DNA of 64,000 nucleotides from Dechloromonas sp. CZR5 (GCF_008711155.1 NZ_VUYQ01000001.1:930001-994000); one strand, 5' to 3'. Shown: positions 26,597 through 34,532, numbered from the stretch's first letter. Program-made: numbers and translations. The notes: generated from the sequence alone by a model not told the origin.

Positions 26597-27205
26597 TCAC
26601 GTTGCCGGCCAGAGCAGTAGCGAAGCGCTCAGTCCGAACATCAGCAAGGCGATGCCGGCGTCAAGCACGCGCCAGGCGACGGGTTTGGCGAAGAGCGGAA
26701 CGAGCAGGCGGGCACCGTAGCCCAGTGTGAGGAACCAGAGGAAGCTGGCCAGCACGGCGCCGGCACCGAACTCCCAGCGGCCGTCGCCGCGTTGGCCGCC
26801 GAGCATGCCGAGCAGCACGACAGTGTCGAGATAGACGTGCGGATTCAGGAAGGTGAAGGCGGCGCAGGTGATGAGCGCCCGCTTGAGGGATACCGTCTCG
26901 CCGTCGGCGAGCGTCAGCTGCTCGCCGAGCAGGGCGCGCCGGGCAGCATGGGTGCCGTACCAGAACAGGAAGGCGCCGCCGCCGTAGCGGGCAATGTCGA
27001 GCAGCAGCGGCTGGGTGGCGATCAGCGCCCCCAGGCCGGCGATCCCGGCAAAGATCAGCAGTGCATCGCTTCCGGAGCAAAACAGGGCCAGCGGCAGCAC
27101 GTGCTGGCGGCGCAATCCCTGGCGCAACACATAGGCGTTTTGGGCACCGATGGCGACGATCAGGGCGGTACTGGTCAGCAAGCCGGTCAGGAAGTGTTCG
27201 GTCAT
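26597..27205 (-). CDS. argO: LysE/ArgO-family basic amino-acid exporter
   Basis: 202 residues, about six TM helices. The N-terminal signature LIVAIGAQNAYVLRQGLRRQHV is characteristic of LysE/ArgO (arginine or lysine efflux). Start at 27205 selected because it begins the first TM region; the in-frame codon at 27241 lacks support. Divergent from a LysR-type regulator of the ArgP/LysG group, the standard arrangement in which the regulator induces the exporter when arginine or lysine is in excess. Confidence 0.92.
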   Translation of the reverse strand: MTEHFLTGLLTSTALIVAIGAQNAYVLRQGLRRQHVLPLALFCSGSDALLIFAGIAGLGALIATQPLLLDIARYGGGAFLFWYGTHAARRALLGEQLTLADGETVSLKRALITCAAFTFLNPHVYLDTVVLLGMLGGQRGDGRWEFGAGAVLASFLWFLTLGYGARLLVPLFAKPVAWRVLDAGIALLMFGLSASLLLWPAT

Positions 27206-27275
27206 GACTTTCTCGGGGAGCGGTGTTCGTGATGCGTTCACTTTGCATGCCGCGGATGATGAACTCCAGTTAAAC

Positions 27276-27296
27276 TTTCTAAATATTCTTTAGAAA
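27276..27296. promoter_or_regulatory. Probable ArgP operator
   Basis: TTTCTAA-N7-TTAGAAA, perfect 7-bp arms, in the argO/argP gap and ending 9 bp before the argP start. Contains the T-N11-A core of LysR-type sites, so it fits autoregulation and control of argO. Confidence 0.6.
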
Positions 27297-27305
27297 TTTT
27301 TAATC

Positions 27306-28214
27306 ATGAAGATTGATCATGCCCAACTCACGACCTTTGCCGTGGTGGTTCGTGAAGGCAGTTTCGATGCCGCCGCGCGGCGCCTGCATGTGACGCCGTC
27401 GGCGATCAGCCAGCGTGTTCGCCTGCTTGAGGAGCGGCTGGGGCAGATCCTGATCCAGCGCGGTTCACCCTGCCGGGTGACCGAGGCGGGGCAGCCCTTG
27501 CTGCGCTACGCCGAGCAACTGGCCCTGCTCGAAAGCGAAGCCTTGGCCGCGATGGGGGTGAGCGACGTGGAAGGCGGCGATTCGAGAGAACGGGAGCCGA
27601 CCCGCATTCCCTTGGTGATCAACGCCGATTCCTTCGACAGTTGGTTCGGCGATGTTTTTGCTGCGCTGACCGAGCATCCGGAGATCAATCTGGAGGTTCG
27701 CGTCGAGGATCAGGATCATTCGCTGGCCTTGCTGCGCGACGGTTCGGCGATGGCCGGGGTGAGCGCCGCATCGGCGGCGGTGCAGGGCTGCCGTGTCGAG
27801 CTACTCGGCGCTATGCGCTATCGGGCGCTGGCGACGCCGGCCTATCTTGCCCGCCATCTGCCGCGTGGGCCTTCGGTGGAAGATCTGGCGAGAGCGCCGA
27901 TGCTGGTGTTCAATCGCAAGGACGCGCTACAGGACGTTTACCTGCAGCGCCTGATCGGCCAAACGATCCGTCCGCCGACGCATGCCGCGCCGACGACCGG
28001 CGCCTTTGCCGAAGCGGTCCGGCGCGGTCTGGCTTGGGGCATGATTCCCGACCAGTTGTCGCGGGCCGACCGGGCGGCGGGGTCGCTGGTCGAGGTCGTG
28101 CCGGAACTGGTCCTTGACGTGCCCTTGTACTGGCATCGCTGGCGCATCGACTCGCAGGCAATCGACATCTTGACGCACCATGTGCGGGCGGCCGCCCGGG
28201 GTGCGCTGGAATGA
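27306..28214 (+). CDS. argP: LysR-family regulator, ArgP/LysG type
   Basis: 302 residues. N-terminal winged helix (HAQLTTFAVVVREGSFDAAARRLHVTPSAISQRVRLLEERLG) with the ArgP-like 'VTPSAISQRV' recognition helix, then a two-lobed effector domain. Divergent to argO, with a dyad between them. Likely senses arginine/lysine. Family and partner are standard; effector is inferred. Confidence 0.9.
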   Translation: MKIDHAQLTTFAVVVREGSFDAAARRLHVTPSAISQRVRLLEERLGQILIQRGSPCRVTEAGQPLLRYAEQLALLESEALAAMGVSDVEGGDSREREPTRIPLVINADSFDSWFGDVFAALTEHPEINLEVRVEDQDHSLALLRDGSAMAGVSAASAAVQGCRVELLGAMRYRALATPAYLARHLPRGPSVEDLARAPMLVFNRKDALQDVYLQRLIGQTIRPPTHAAPTTGAFAEAVRRGLAWGMIPDQLSRADRAAGSLVEVVPELVLDVPLYWHRWRIDSQAIDILTHHVRAAARGALE

Positions 28215-28272
28215 GGTTGGCGGCGCCGCCCACCGTTGAATAGCATTTGCCCAATGCGCAGTTTGGGGGCAT

Positions 28273-28929
28273 TCAGTTAGCCGGAGCCAGGCTGATCAGG
28301 CCCTTGCTGTCCCTGATCAGGGTGACGCCACGTCGGGTTTCGATCAGGCCGCCGGCGACGAAGTCGCGTATCAGACGGGCGATGACTTCGCGCGTCGTAC
28401 CCAGATGAAAGGCCATCTGTTGCTGTGTCATGCGCAGTTCGCCGGCTGCCGAGGCATGCACCAGCATCAGGTTGGCCAAGCGCTGATTGAGTTTGTAGGC
28501 GTGGACCACCTCGAGTTCCGCCATCAGTCGGAATACCAGTGTCGAAAGCGTTTTGACCGTCAGGTCGCGGATCACCGGTTCTACGGCAAACAATTGGCGG
28601 TAGGTGGTGCCCGGAATCAGTGCCAGGCTGGTTTCTTCGACCGCTTGTACCCAGGCTGGATAAAGCAGGTCGTTGAACAGGCTGTTGAGTGCGAAGACAC
28701 AGGTTTCCCCGGGTTCGATGAAGTACAGCGTCGCCTCGGTTCCGTTCGGTGCCATCGAAAAGACCCGCAATCGGCCTTCAAGGACGAAATAAGCCCCGGA
28801 GGTGCGTTGTCCCTTGAAAAGCAACGGGGCGGAAGAAGGACAGTGCCGGCTTATCATGCCTTCTTCCAGCAACTGTCGCCCCGCCTTGCTGAGCTGGCAA
28901 AAAGGGCTGAACGTTTCAATCTTCCCCAT
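28273..28929 (-). CDS. Crp/Fnr-family transcriptional regulator
   Basis: 218 residues: cyclic-nucleotide-binding-like beta-roll (YFVLEGRLRVF ... PGETCVFAL), long dimer helix (~130-155) and a C-terminal winged helix with recognition helix TTREVIARLIRDF. It lacks the N-terminal four-Cys cluster of FNR, so an Fe-S oxygen sensor is unlikely; three scattered Cys (near 11, 30 and in ETCVF) or haem could be sensory. Last gene of an operon with DUF4242 and a di-haem peroxidase (9 nt gap). Three matching dyads nearby make it the probable regulator of this region. Confidence 0.88.
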   Translation of the reverse strand: MGKIETFSPFCQLSKAGRQLLEEGMISRHCPSSAPLLFKGQRTSGAYFVLEGRLRVFSMAPNGTEATLYFIEPGETCVFALNSLFNDLLYPAWVQAVEETSLALIPGTTYRQLFAVEPVIRDLTVKTLSTLVFRLMAELEVVHAYKLNQRLANLMLVHASAAGELRMTQQQMAFHLGTTREVIARLIRDFVAGGLIETRRGVTLIRDSKGLISLAPAN

Positions 28930-28938
28930 ACGCCCTCC

Positions 28939-30279
28939 TTATCGTGCGTGCTGTCTCTTGTCCGTATTATCGGACGACCGGAGGAGGGTGGCAGCGGATT
29001 GTTGTCTTGCCGCGCGTAACGTGTCGCTGCTCAACGCCTCCAGAAAGGCGACGATGTCTCGGATTTCGCGGTCACTCAGTGGACTGCGGTCTATTTTGCC
29101 GAGTGAGCTGTTTTGATTGAGCCAGGTCATCAAACCGGTGGAGCGCCCGAGTTGGGCGCTAGCCATGATGCGCACGACTTCATCAAGTTTGTCGACCGAG
29201 CCGTTGTGCAGCCAGGGGCCGGTCAGCGCGACATTACGTAACGAAGGGATACGCCAGACGCCGCGCTGGCCGGCCTCGTCGAGCAGCTTGTACTTGCGTT
29301 CGTAGGCCGTCTCATTGGCCGGAAACAGGCGCCACGGTGTTTCGCCGCCCAGCAAGCTGGCATCGCTGAAATTCGGCCCGCGATGGCACAGCACACAGCC
29401 TACCGATTCGAACAGGGCCATGCCGCGCAACTGGGCTTGATTCAGCGCTTTGGGGTCGCCACGTACGAAACGGTCATATGGGCTGTCCGCTATGATCAGT
29501 GTGCGTTCATAGGAGGCAATGGCTTGGGCGATGCGTTCAAAACTGATCAGCTGGCCGTCGCCAAAAGCTTGGGCGAATTGCGTGCGGTAGCTAGTGTCCG
29601 CGTTCAGGCGACGCTCTGCTTCGGTGGGTGTCGGCATCCCCATTTCGATCGGGTTGAGAATCGGTCCCTTGGCCTGGGCTTCCAGAGAGGGCGCGCGTCC
29701 ATCCCAAAACAACACGGACTGGAAGGCGGCATTCCACACGGTGGGTGCGTTGCGTGGCCCGGTCTGCTGAGCGATGCCGAGGGCTGTTGCACGGCCATCA
29801 CCACCGGCCTTTTCGTAGAGATCGTGGCAGGACGCGCAGGACAGGGTGCCGTCGGCGGAAAGCCGTTTTTCGTAGAACAGGCGCTTGCCCAATTCAATCT
29901 TGACCGGGTTGGATGGATTGTCCGCCGGTTCCGGGGCGCGTTCCGGCAAGGTCCCCCAGACATATTCCCGTGGCCGGAAGGGGGCCGGGTTCAGGAAATC
30001 GGTTTTTTCGTCGGAGGCTTGGTGCGAATGCACAAAGCGGTTGTCGGTCAAACGATCTACCGTGTTTTCGGGCGATTCGGCGAGTATCAGCGCGACGCCA
30101 ATTTTCAGGGTAAAGGCGAGAACCCCCATGCCCAAGGCCAAACTGAGCATCCATTTCCCGCCAGGACCAAGGCCGACAAAGGGGCCGAGTTCCTTATGCA
30201 CCATCGTGCCCAAGAGCAGGGCGCCAATCAGGATTGCAGGGATGCCGATGTTCAGGATTTCCGATAATCCGTCATTCAT
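28939..30279 (-). CDS. Di-haem cytochrome c peroxidase-family protein, membrane-anchored
   Basis: 446 residues from ATG 30279 (GGAG site 8 nt upstream). Two hydrophobic segments (about 9-26 and 43-67) precede the peroxidase domain, instead of a cleavable signal peptide. Two c-type haem sites: CASCH (148-152) and CVLCH (295-299), plus the CCP/MauG-type motifs NAPTVWNAAFQSVLFWDGRA and WRIPSLRNVALTGPWLHNG. Reduces hydrogen peroxide with electrons from cytochrome c, or is a MauG-like oxidase. Operon with a DUF4242 gene upstream and the Crp/Fnr regulator downstream. Confidence 0.9.
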   Translation of the reverse strand: MNDGLSEILNIGIPAILIGALLLGTMVHKELGPFVGLGPGGKWMLSLALGMGVLAFTLKIGVALILAESPENTVDRLTDNRFVHSHQASDEKTDFLNPAPFRPREYVWGTLPERAPEPADNPSNPVKIELGKRLFYEKRLSADGTLSCASCHDLYEKAGGDGRATALGIAQQTGPRNAPTVWNAAFQSVLFWDGRAPSLEAQAKGPILNPIEMGMPTPTEAERRLNADTSYRTQFAQAFGDGQLISFERIAQAIASYERTLIIADSPYDRFVRGDPKALNQAQLRGMALFESVGCVLCHRGPNFSDASLLGGETPWRLFPANETAYERKYKLLDEAGQRGVWRIPSLRNVALTGPWLHNGSVDKLDEVVRIMASAQLGRSTGLMTWLNQNSSLGKIDRSPLSDREIRDIVAFLEALSSDTLRAARQQSAATLLRSSDNTDKRQHAR

Positions 30280-30334
30280 GATTCGCTCCGGTCGGAATGG
30301 GCCGTTCATGGAACGGCCCGATGCGAGCTGGCCT

Positions 30335-30655
30335 TCAGGCCGTTACTTGGAAATGGGCTTGTCGGCGATTGAAGGTATCGCCCGGAGTAGCCGAGGTCAC
30401 TTCGGTAATGCTGGAGAATGGCAGGCCGACGCGGGCATGTGCCCGACGTACGGCATCTGCATCCTCCGCCAGGTTCAGGCAGAAGGCGCGCCCGTCGCCG
30501 TAGCTGAGGTTGATGCGGATTGGAATGACGCCCTCGGCCAGGCATGCCTCCTGGTATTGAGCATAGAAGCCTTCAAACTGCTCGGGGGTCAGCGCTTCGG
30601 GGAAGCTACCGTTGGCTTTGTCATGGGTGTCGATGAAGTAACGCAGCGGTTTCAT
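30335..30655 (-). CDS. DUF4242 (SCO4226-like) small protein
   Basis: 106 residues starting MKPLRYFIDTHDKANGSFP; GAGGAGAAGG ribosome site directly upstream decides the start. The ferredoxin-like pattern (RINLSYGDGRAFCLNLAEDADAVRRAHARVGLP) matches DUF4242, a family with a nickel-binding member in Streptomyces. First gene of the operon with the peroxidase and the regulator. Function unknown. Confidence 0.75.
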   Translation of the reverse strand: MKPLRYFIDTHDKANGSFPEALTPEQFEGFYAQYQEACLAEGVIPIRINLSYGDGRAFCLNLAEDADAVRRAHARVGLPFSSITEVTSATPGDTFNRRQAHFQVTA

Positions 30656-30723
30656 GTCCTTCTCCTCAAAATATCTACGGGATGTAGTGCGGGCAAAGTT
30701 AAAGGGTTTGGGTACAGCAATCT

Positions 30724-30737
30724 GTAGCAAAAGTTAC
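30724..30737. promoter_or_regulatory. Crp/Fnr-type site 1, upstream of DUF4242-peroxidase-regulator operon
   Basis: GTAGCAAAAGTTAC (reverse GTAACTTTTGCTAC), form GTARC-N4-GYTAC. Read toward the operon, a TTTAAC hexamer begins 28 nt past the site centre, which would place the site near -41.5, a class II activator position. Confidence 0.65.
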
Positions 30738-30924
30738 TCTGCGGTCATGCGAATGGGGCTCCGTCGTTCTACTGCCCTTGCCGCTCATGGCGAAGCTTGC
30801 TGGCGGGGTTTCTCGACGGGTTAGTCGGCGGGTGGGACGTCCGAGGGAATTTCTCGGTCAAGCCAGCAGGGCGGATGCCTGGAAACCACTCAATCCACCG
30901 ACTAGGCCGCCCTGCGGAGTGCAC

Positions 30925-31647
30925 TTAGCGATTCAACGCACTGACGGCTTGTTCGGTCGTGAGGACACCGTTCGAGATCATGTTGAAATTGACCAAGGCT
31001 GCCTTGTAGGCATCGGCACCCGGAGCGCCTACGGCATCCTTGACGACATAGACCTTGAAGCCGTTTTCCATAAGGGCTCGCATGTGGGAGTCGACGCAGA
31101 GGTTGGCTACCATGCCACCCAAGACAACCGTATCGATGCCTCGGCTGCGCAATTGATAGACAAGGTCGTTGCTTTCCGGTCCGTACATCTTGTGCGGGGC
31201 GACAACGATGGTCTTGCCATCGTGGATATAGGGCTTGTAGCGTGCGAAGAAATCAGCCCCGGAACCTTCAAAATCCTTCGGGTCATTAAGCGCCGTACGA
31301 TGCAAAGCTTTCATGTCGAGCAATTGGCGTTGCAAGGTGCCGGCATGGCTCCATGCGTTGTCCTGCTGCGTATAAACCAGCGGGTCTACTGCAAGCGCAA
31401 TACCTTTCGACTTGGCTGTTTTCATTAATCTCTCGATATTGTCGATCGTACCCAACTCGTTGAGGTTGTCCTTGAGCAGGCCATATAGCTTTCCGTCCTC
31501 GCGCAGGAAATCGTTTTGGGGATCGGTAATGAGTACGGCAGTGCGAGCCTTGTCGAGCATCGGCGGGTTGTTTTCCTCAGCCAAAGAGGATTGGTTGGAA
31601 AAAATCAAGGGCAGTGCGATCACGAGCGCCACGAAACTATTTTTCAT
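30925..31647 (-). CDS. Secreted isochorismatase-family cysteine hydrolase
   Basis: 240 residues from ATG 31647, which opens a signal peptide (hydrophobic to about residue 20, then Ser-Ser-Leu-Ala-Glu). The catalytic triad is visible: Asp42 (TDPQNDF), Lys153 (APHKMYGPESNDL) and Cys184 (MVANLCVDSHMR), preceded by the GGMVANLCV nucleophile loop. Family members hydrolyse isochorismate, nicotinamide or similar amides; most are cytoplasmic, so export is unusual. Transcribed alone, with a Crp/Fnr-type dyad upstream. Confidence 0.88.
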   Translation of the reverse strand: MKNSFVALVIALPLIFSNQSSLAEENNPPMLDKARTAVLITDPQNDFLREDGKLYGLLKDNLNELGTIDNIERLMKTAKSKGIALAVDPLVYTQQDNAWSHAGTLQRQLLDMKALHRTALNDPKDFEGSGADFFARYKPYIHDGKTIVVAPHKMYGPESNDLVYQLRSRGIDTVVLGGMVANLCVDSHMRALMENGFKVYVVKDAVGAPGADAYKAALVNFNMISNGVLTTEQAVSALNR

Positions 31648-31740
31648 GGGAACTACCTTTCCTAGGTTGAGTTGAAAAATTGCGCCGAGGTTCATCCTCG
31701 GTAGCGGTGCTCATCGTAGGAGAAGGGTGGGGGGCGATCT

Positions 31741-31754
31741 GTAGCTTTAGTTAC
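31741..31754. promoter_or_regulatory. Crp/Fnr-type site 2, upstream of the isochorismatase gene
   Basis: GTAGCTTTAGTTAC, same GTARC-N4-GYTAC form. Toward the hydrolase gene a TACGAT hexamer begins about 30 nt past the centre, again a class II layout. Confidence 0.65.
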
Positions 31755-31846
31755 GCAGCCCGCGTTCTTTTCGGTTGTCCGATTTTTCTGCTCCCGGACG
31801 AAATGGCCAGATGCATTCGGGGGGGCTGAACTGGCGGTTGTTTAAT

Positions 31847-31860
31847 GTAACCAAAGCTAC
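31847..31860. promoter_or_regulatory. Crp/Fnr-type site 3, upstream of the five-gene operon
   Basis: GTAACCAAAGCTAC, the same dyad in the opposite orientation. TAGACT begins 30 nt past its centre on the plus strand (31883-31888), followed by a predicted transcript start near 31895 and the ribosome site of the small ORF at 31904. Confidence 0.65.
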
Positions 31861-31916
31861 AGAAGGTCGTTGCGTGTCTGTCTAGACTGGGTGCATCGAA
31901 GTAGAGGAGCGCCTCT

Positions 31917-32090
31917 GTGGATACATCTGACAATCAAGCCCGGCGTCGCGTAGCTCCCGTTTTTTGGGGAACGCCATCGTCAATTTTCACTTGCCTGTTT
32001 TGCGCCTGGTACGCCATTTCTCCATATTGGATTTCTGTCTCAAGGACGTTTGACGAAATGATCTCCGCAAGAGGGAAGGTATGTATCTGA
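31917..32090 (+). CDS. 57-aa small membrane protein, operon leader
   Basis: GTG start with a GAGGAG ribosome site (31904-31909) 7 nt upstream. The product has a charged N-terminus (DTSDNQARRR) and then a hydrophobic, aromatic and Cys-containing segment (about residues 14-42, e.g. SSIFTCLFCAWYAISPYW), so a single-pass membrane peptide is possible. Its stop overlaps the first codons of the downstream GNAT gene by 10 nt, which would couple their translation. No relatives recognised. Support is the ribosome site, the overlap and the promoter just upstream; it could also be only a coupling leader. Confidence 0.5.
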   Translation: MDTSDNQARRRVAPVFWGTPSSIFTCLFCAWYAISPYWISVSRTFDEMISARGKVCI

Positions 32091-32629
32091 TTCGCAGCTA
32101 TTACCCAGGCGATGCCGGGGAGGTCGACGCCTTGGCCGTCCTGGCATTTTCACAATACGCCTGCTTTTACGATGACTGGCCGGGTTTGCGGGAAAAACTC
32201 CATAACATGTCGAAGCTTGCTGAAACAGGTGATCTGTTTGTTGCCGAATGTGGTGGACGCCTGCTGGGGGCGGTTGCCTATATCCCGCCTGGCGCCAAGG
32301 CGGCGATATTTCGGCGTGAATGGGCCGTGATGCGCATGTTGGTGGTTGCACCGGATGCGCGGGGCAGAGGGATAGGGCGCGCGTTGCTCGATTTCTGCCT
32401 GGAGCGTGCTCGTTGGGATGGCGCGGCGGAGTTTGCTTTGCACACCAGTCCAATTATGAAGGACGCATTGCGGCTTTACTTGCGTGCGGGATTCCGCCTG
32501 TCGCATGAAGTGCCGCCTTTTCATGGCGTTCCGTATGGTGTTTATGTCCGCAGGATTGACGAAATTATGCTGAATCCTGCGGAGTGCTCAATCTCCATGG
32601 CGGGCGAGTATCTGGGGAGCGGGAATTGA
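32081..32629 (+). CDS. GNAT-family N-acetyltransferase
   Basis: 182 residues. The acetyl-CoA pyrophosphate loop is clear (LVVAPDARGRGIGRALLDF) with the preceding RMLVV strand and a C-terminal LYLRAGFRL segment, as in small-molecule or protein acetyltransferases. Second gene of the coupled operon beginning at the small ORF; its stop overlaps the TTG of the next gene. Substrate unknown. Confidence 0.88.
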   Translation: MYLIRSYYPGDAGEVDALAVLAFSQYACFYDDWPGLREKLHNMSKLAETGDLFVAECGGRLLGAVAYIPPGAKAAIFRREWAVMRMLVVAPDARGRGIGRALLDFCLERARWDGAAEFALHTSPIMKDALRLYLRAGFRLSHEVPPFHGVPYGVYVRRIDEIMLNPAECSISMAGEYLGSGN

Positions 32630-33174
32630 GAATTGCAAATGTTCATTCCAGGGATTTGCCGGTATCGGCTACCCGGGTGGCTCCCTTGATCGATACCTTG
32701 GCTTCATCGGGGGATCTGCTCTGGCCCAAGCACATCTGGCCAGCGATGCGCTTTGATACTCCTCTCGGCCTGGGGGCGAAAGGAGGGCACGGTCCTGTTC
32801 GCTACGTAGTGGAGGCCTATGAGCCTGGTCGCTCCATACGTTTTCGCATAACAGCGCCTCCTTGCCTCAAGGGGGCGCATCACGGTTTCGAAGTGATTGA
32901 CAACACGGAGGGCAACTCCCAACTGCGCCATTGTCTAGTGTTGGAGTGCTCAGGGAGGGCATGGGTATCATGGCCGCTCGCATGGCGACCTTTGCACGAT
33001 GCCTTGATAGAGGATGCATTGGCCTCCGCCCAGATTGCACTGAATGTGCCTCCGGTGGTTACCCCGTGGTCACTGTGGGTGCGCATCGTGCGTTTTCTCG
33101 TTTCCGGTGGACAGGCGCCGGCTCAGGGATGGTCGCCCATTGGTCGCAGCTCGGAGAGAGGGGAGTCATCGTGA
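32626..33174 (+). CDS. SRPBCC-like protein of unknown function
   Basis: 182 residues from TTG 32626, whose TTGA overlaps the upstream stop and which follows a GGGGAGCGGG site. The pattern (DLLWPKHIWPAMRFDTPLGLGAKGGHGPVRYVVEAYEPGRSIRFRI, then HHGFEVIDN and a C-terminal helix HDALIEDALASAQ) looks like an SRPBCC/START-type ligand-binding fold. No active-site assignment possible. An alternative ATG at 32584 would overlap the GNAT gene further. Ends in a 4-nt overlap with the DJ-1-like gene. Confidence 0.65.
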   Translation: MRIANVHSRDLPVSATRVAPLIDTLASSGDLLWPKHIWPAMRFDTPLGLGAKGGHGPVRYVVEAYEPGRSIRFRITAPPCLKGAHHGFEVIDNTEGNSQLRHCLVLECSGRAWVSWPLAWRPLHDALIEDALASAQIALNVPPVVTPWSLWVRIVRFLVSGGQAPAQGWSPIGRSSERGESS

Positions 33175-33812
33175 CTTATGTCGCGGCGATTTATATTTAT
33201 CCCGGGGTTGAGGTGCTTGATTTCGCTGGGCCGTATGAAGTCTTTACCACGGCAAATCGGGTATTCGCCCGTCAATACCCCGCTGAGGAAGCCCCTTTCG
33301 AGGTATTTACGATAGCCTCCCGGCAGGAGTTGATAAGGGCGCGGGCAGGCCTCCAGATCAAGCCGGATTTTATTCGCTCCAGGCATCCGGCGATCGATGT
33401 GCTCATTGTCCCCGGTGGCGTGGTTATGGATGAACTGCGGGATTCAGAACTCTCTTGCTGGCTTGCCGATATTCATCGACGAACGCAATTGACCGCATCG
33501 GTCTGTACGGGAGCGTTTCTGCTGGCCAAAGGGGGGATCCTGGATGGCCTGAGCGCCACAACACATCACGAGGATATCGCCGATTTGCGTGAGATGTTTC
33601 CCAGTGTACAGGTCGTAGAGAATAGGCGCTGGGTTGATCAGGGCAAAGTGGTGACATCAGGTGGAATTTCTGCAGGTATCGACATGAGCTTGCATCTGAT
33701 TGAACGACTTGCGACCCGGGCATTGGCGCTGGCAACAGCCTGCCAGCTGGAGGTCGATTGGCCTCCCGGACAAGGAGAATGGCCGTTGACTGCTTCGAGG
33801 ACGAGCGAATAA
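33171..33812 (+). CDS. DJ-1/PfpI-family protein (GlxA-like, no HTH)
   Basis: 213 residues from GTG 33171 (GTGA overlap with the previous stop; purine-rich GAGAGAGGGGAG upstream). The beginning IYIYPGVEVLDFAGPYEVF and the nucleophile elbow ASVCTGAFLLAKGG (Cys112) are typical of the DJ-1/PfpI superfamily, closest to the N-terminal half of GlxA/AraC proteins; the C-terminal AraC DNA-binding domain is absent. Such proteins act as isocyanide hydratases, glyoxalases or stress hydrolases; which one is unclear. Coupled to the next gene. Confidence 0.85.
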   Translation: MTYVAAIYIYPGVEVLDFAGPYEVFTTANRVFARQYPAEEAPFEVFTIASRQELIRARAGLQIKPDFIRSRHPAIDVLIVPGGVVMDELRDSELSCWLADIHRRTQLTASVCTGAFLLAKGGILDGLSATTHHEDIADLREMFPSVQVVENRRWVDQGKVVTSGGISAGIDMSLHLIERLATRALALATACQLEVDWPPGQGEWPLTASRTSE

Positions 33813-34291
33813 TGCCGTGCGGTTTCGCGATTCAAAGCGTGGCTGAAGGCATGGCCTGCGAGATTGCAGAGATGCTCGGCGACTTACGATCGGAGATCGT
33901 GGCGCAGACGAATACTCAAGCATTCAACTTCGACAAGGCCGAAACCGCAACTCGGCTGGCTGAGTTTTTGTCGCGCGAAGCGTATTTCGTCTTTGTGGTG
34001 CGCGACAGTTGTGGATTGGCGGTCGGGTTTGTCGCCTTTTACGAGAGCCGGGCGCTATATGCGGAAGGGGAATTCGGGACGATTTCGGAGCTCTACGTGC
34101 GTCCCTCGTTTCGCAGCTTGGGTCTGGGGGCGCGCCTAATCGACCAGAGCAAAAACTTCGCCCTGGCGCGAGGCTGGAAACGCCTGGAGGTAACCACGCC
34201 GCCGTTGCCTTCGTTCGAGCGGACCCTGGCCTTTTATGAGCGGGAGGGGTTCAGTATTACCGGTGGTCGCAAGGTAAGGCTATTGCTGTGA
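33812..34291 (+). CDS. GNAT-family N-acetyltransferase (second)
   Basis: 159 residues. ATG overlaps the upstream TAA by one base (TAATG), with GAGGACGAG upstream. Acetyl-CoA site ELYVRPSFRSLGLGARLIDQ and C-terminal FYEREGFSITGGRKV. Last gene of the coupled operon. Two different acetyltransferases in one operon with a DJ-1-like protein hints at detoxification or antibiotic/amine modification, but no substrate can be named. Confidence 0.85.
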   Translation: MPCGFAIQSVAEGMACEIAEMLGDLRSEIVAQTNTQAFNFDKAETATRLAEFLSREAYFVFVVRDSCGLAVGFVAFYESRALYAEGEFGTISELYVRPSFRSLGLGARLIDQSKNFALARGWKRLEVTTPPLPSFERTLAFYEREGFSITGGRKVRLLL

Positions 34292-34325
34292 TCCGGCAAG
34301 CCATCGGCTTTGCCGGTGGTGTTTG

Positions 34326-34407
34326 ACTTCCCGAACCGCCTCGGTATCGATACCCAGGTGGACCTCCGCTCCGCTGAACTGGCCGACATGTACGCCCTGG
34401 TCGGCCG
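34326..34407 (+). pseudogene. Decayed fragment of an acnB copy
   Basis: 82 bp align without gaps to acnB 26239-26320 with 8 mismatches. In frame it reads [20 protein letters not shown] against [20 protein letters not shown]. No start or stop; most changes alter the protein, so it is not under selection as AcnB. Confidence 0.85.
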
Positions 34408-34426
34408 ATCGCAGGAAAATGAAAAT

Positions 34427-34466
34427 CCCCGTCGGCTCAGTGGTAACGGATGACGGGGGGCGTTTT
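34427..34466 (+). terminator. Terminator-like hairpin after the acnB relic
   Basis: CCCCGTC / GACGGGG arms with an 18-nt loop, followed by GGCGTTTT. Probably ends the five-gene operon from 31.9 kb. Confidence 0.5.
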
Positions 34467-34532
34467 CCTGTTTGTCATTTCATTTCTACTCGAACAGTAT
34501 AGCATCAAGCCATCCCAACCCGTGGAGGAGAC

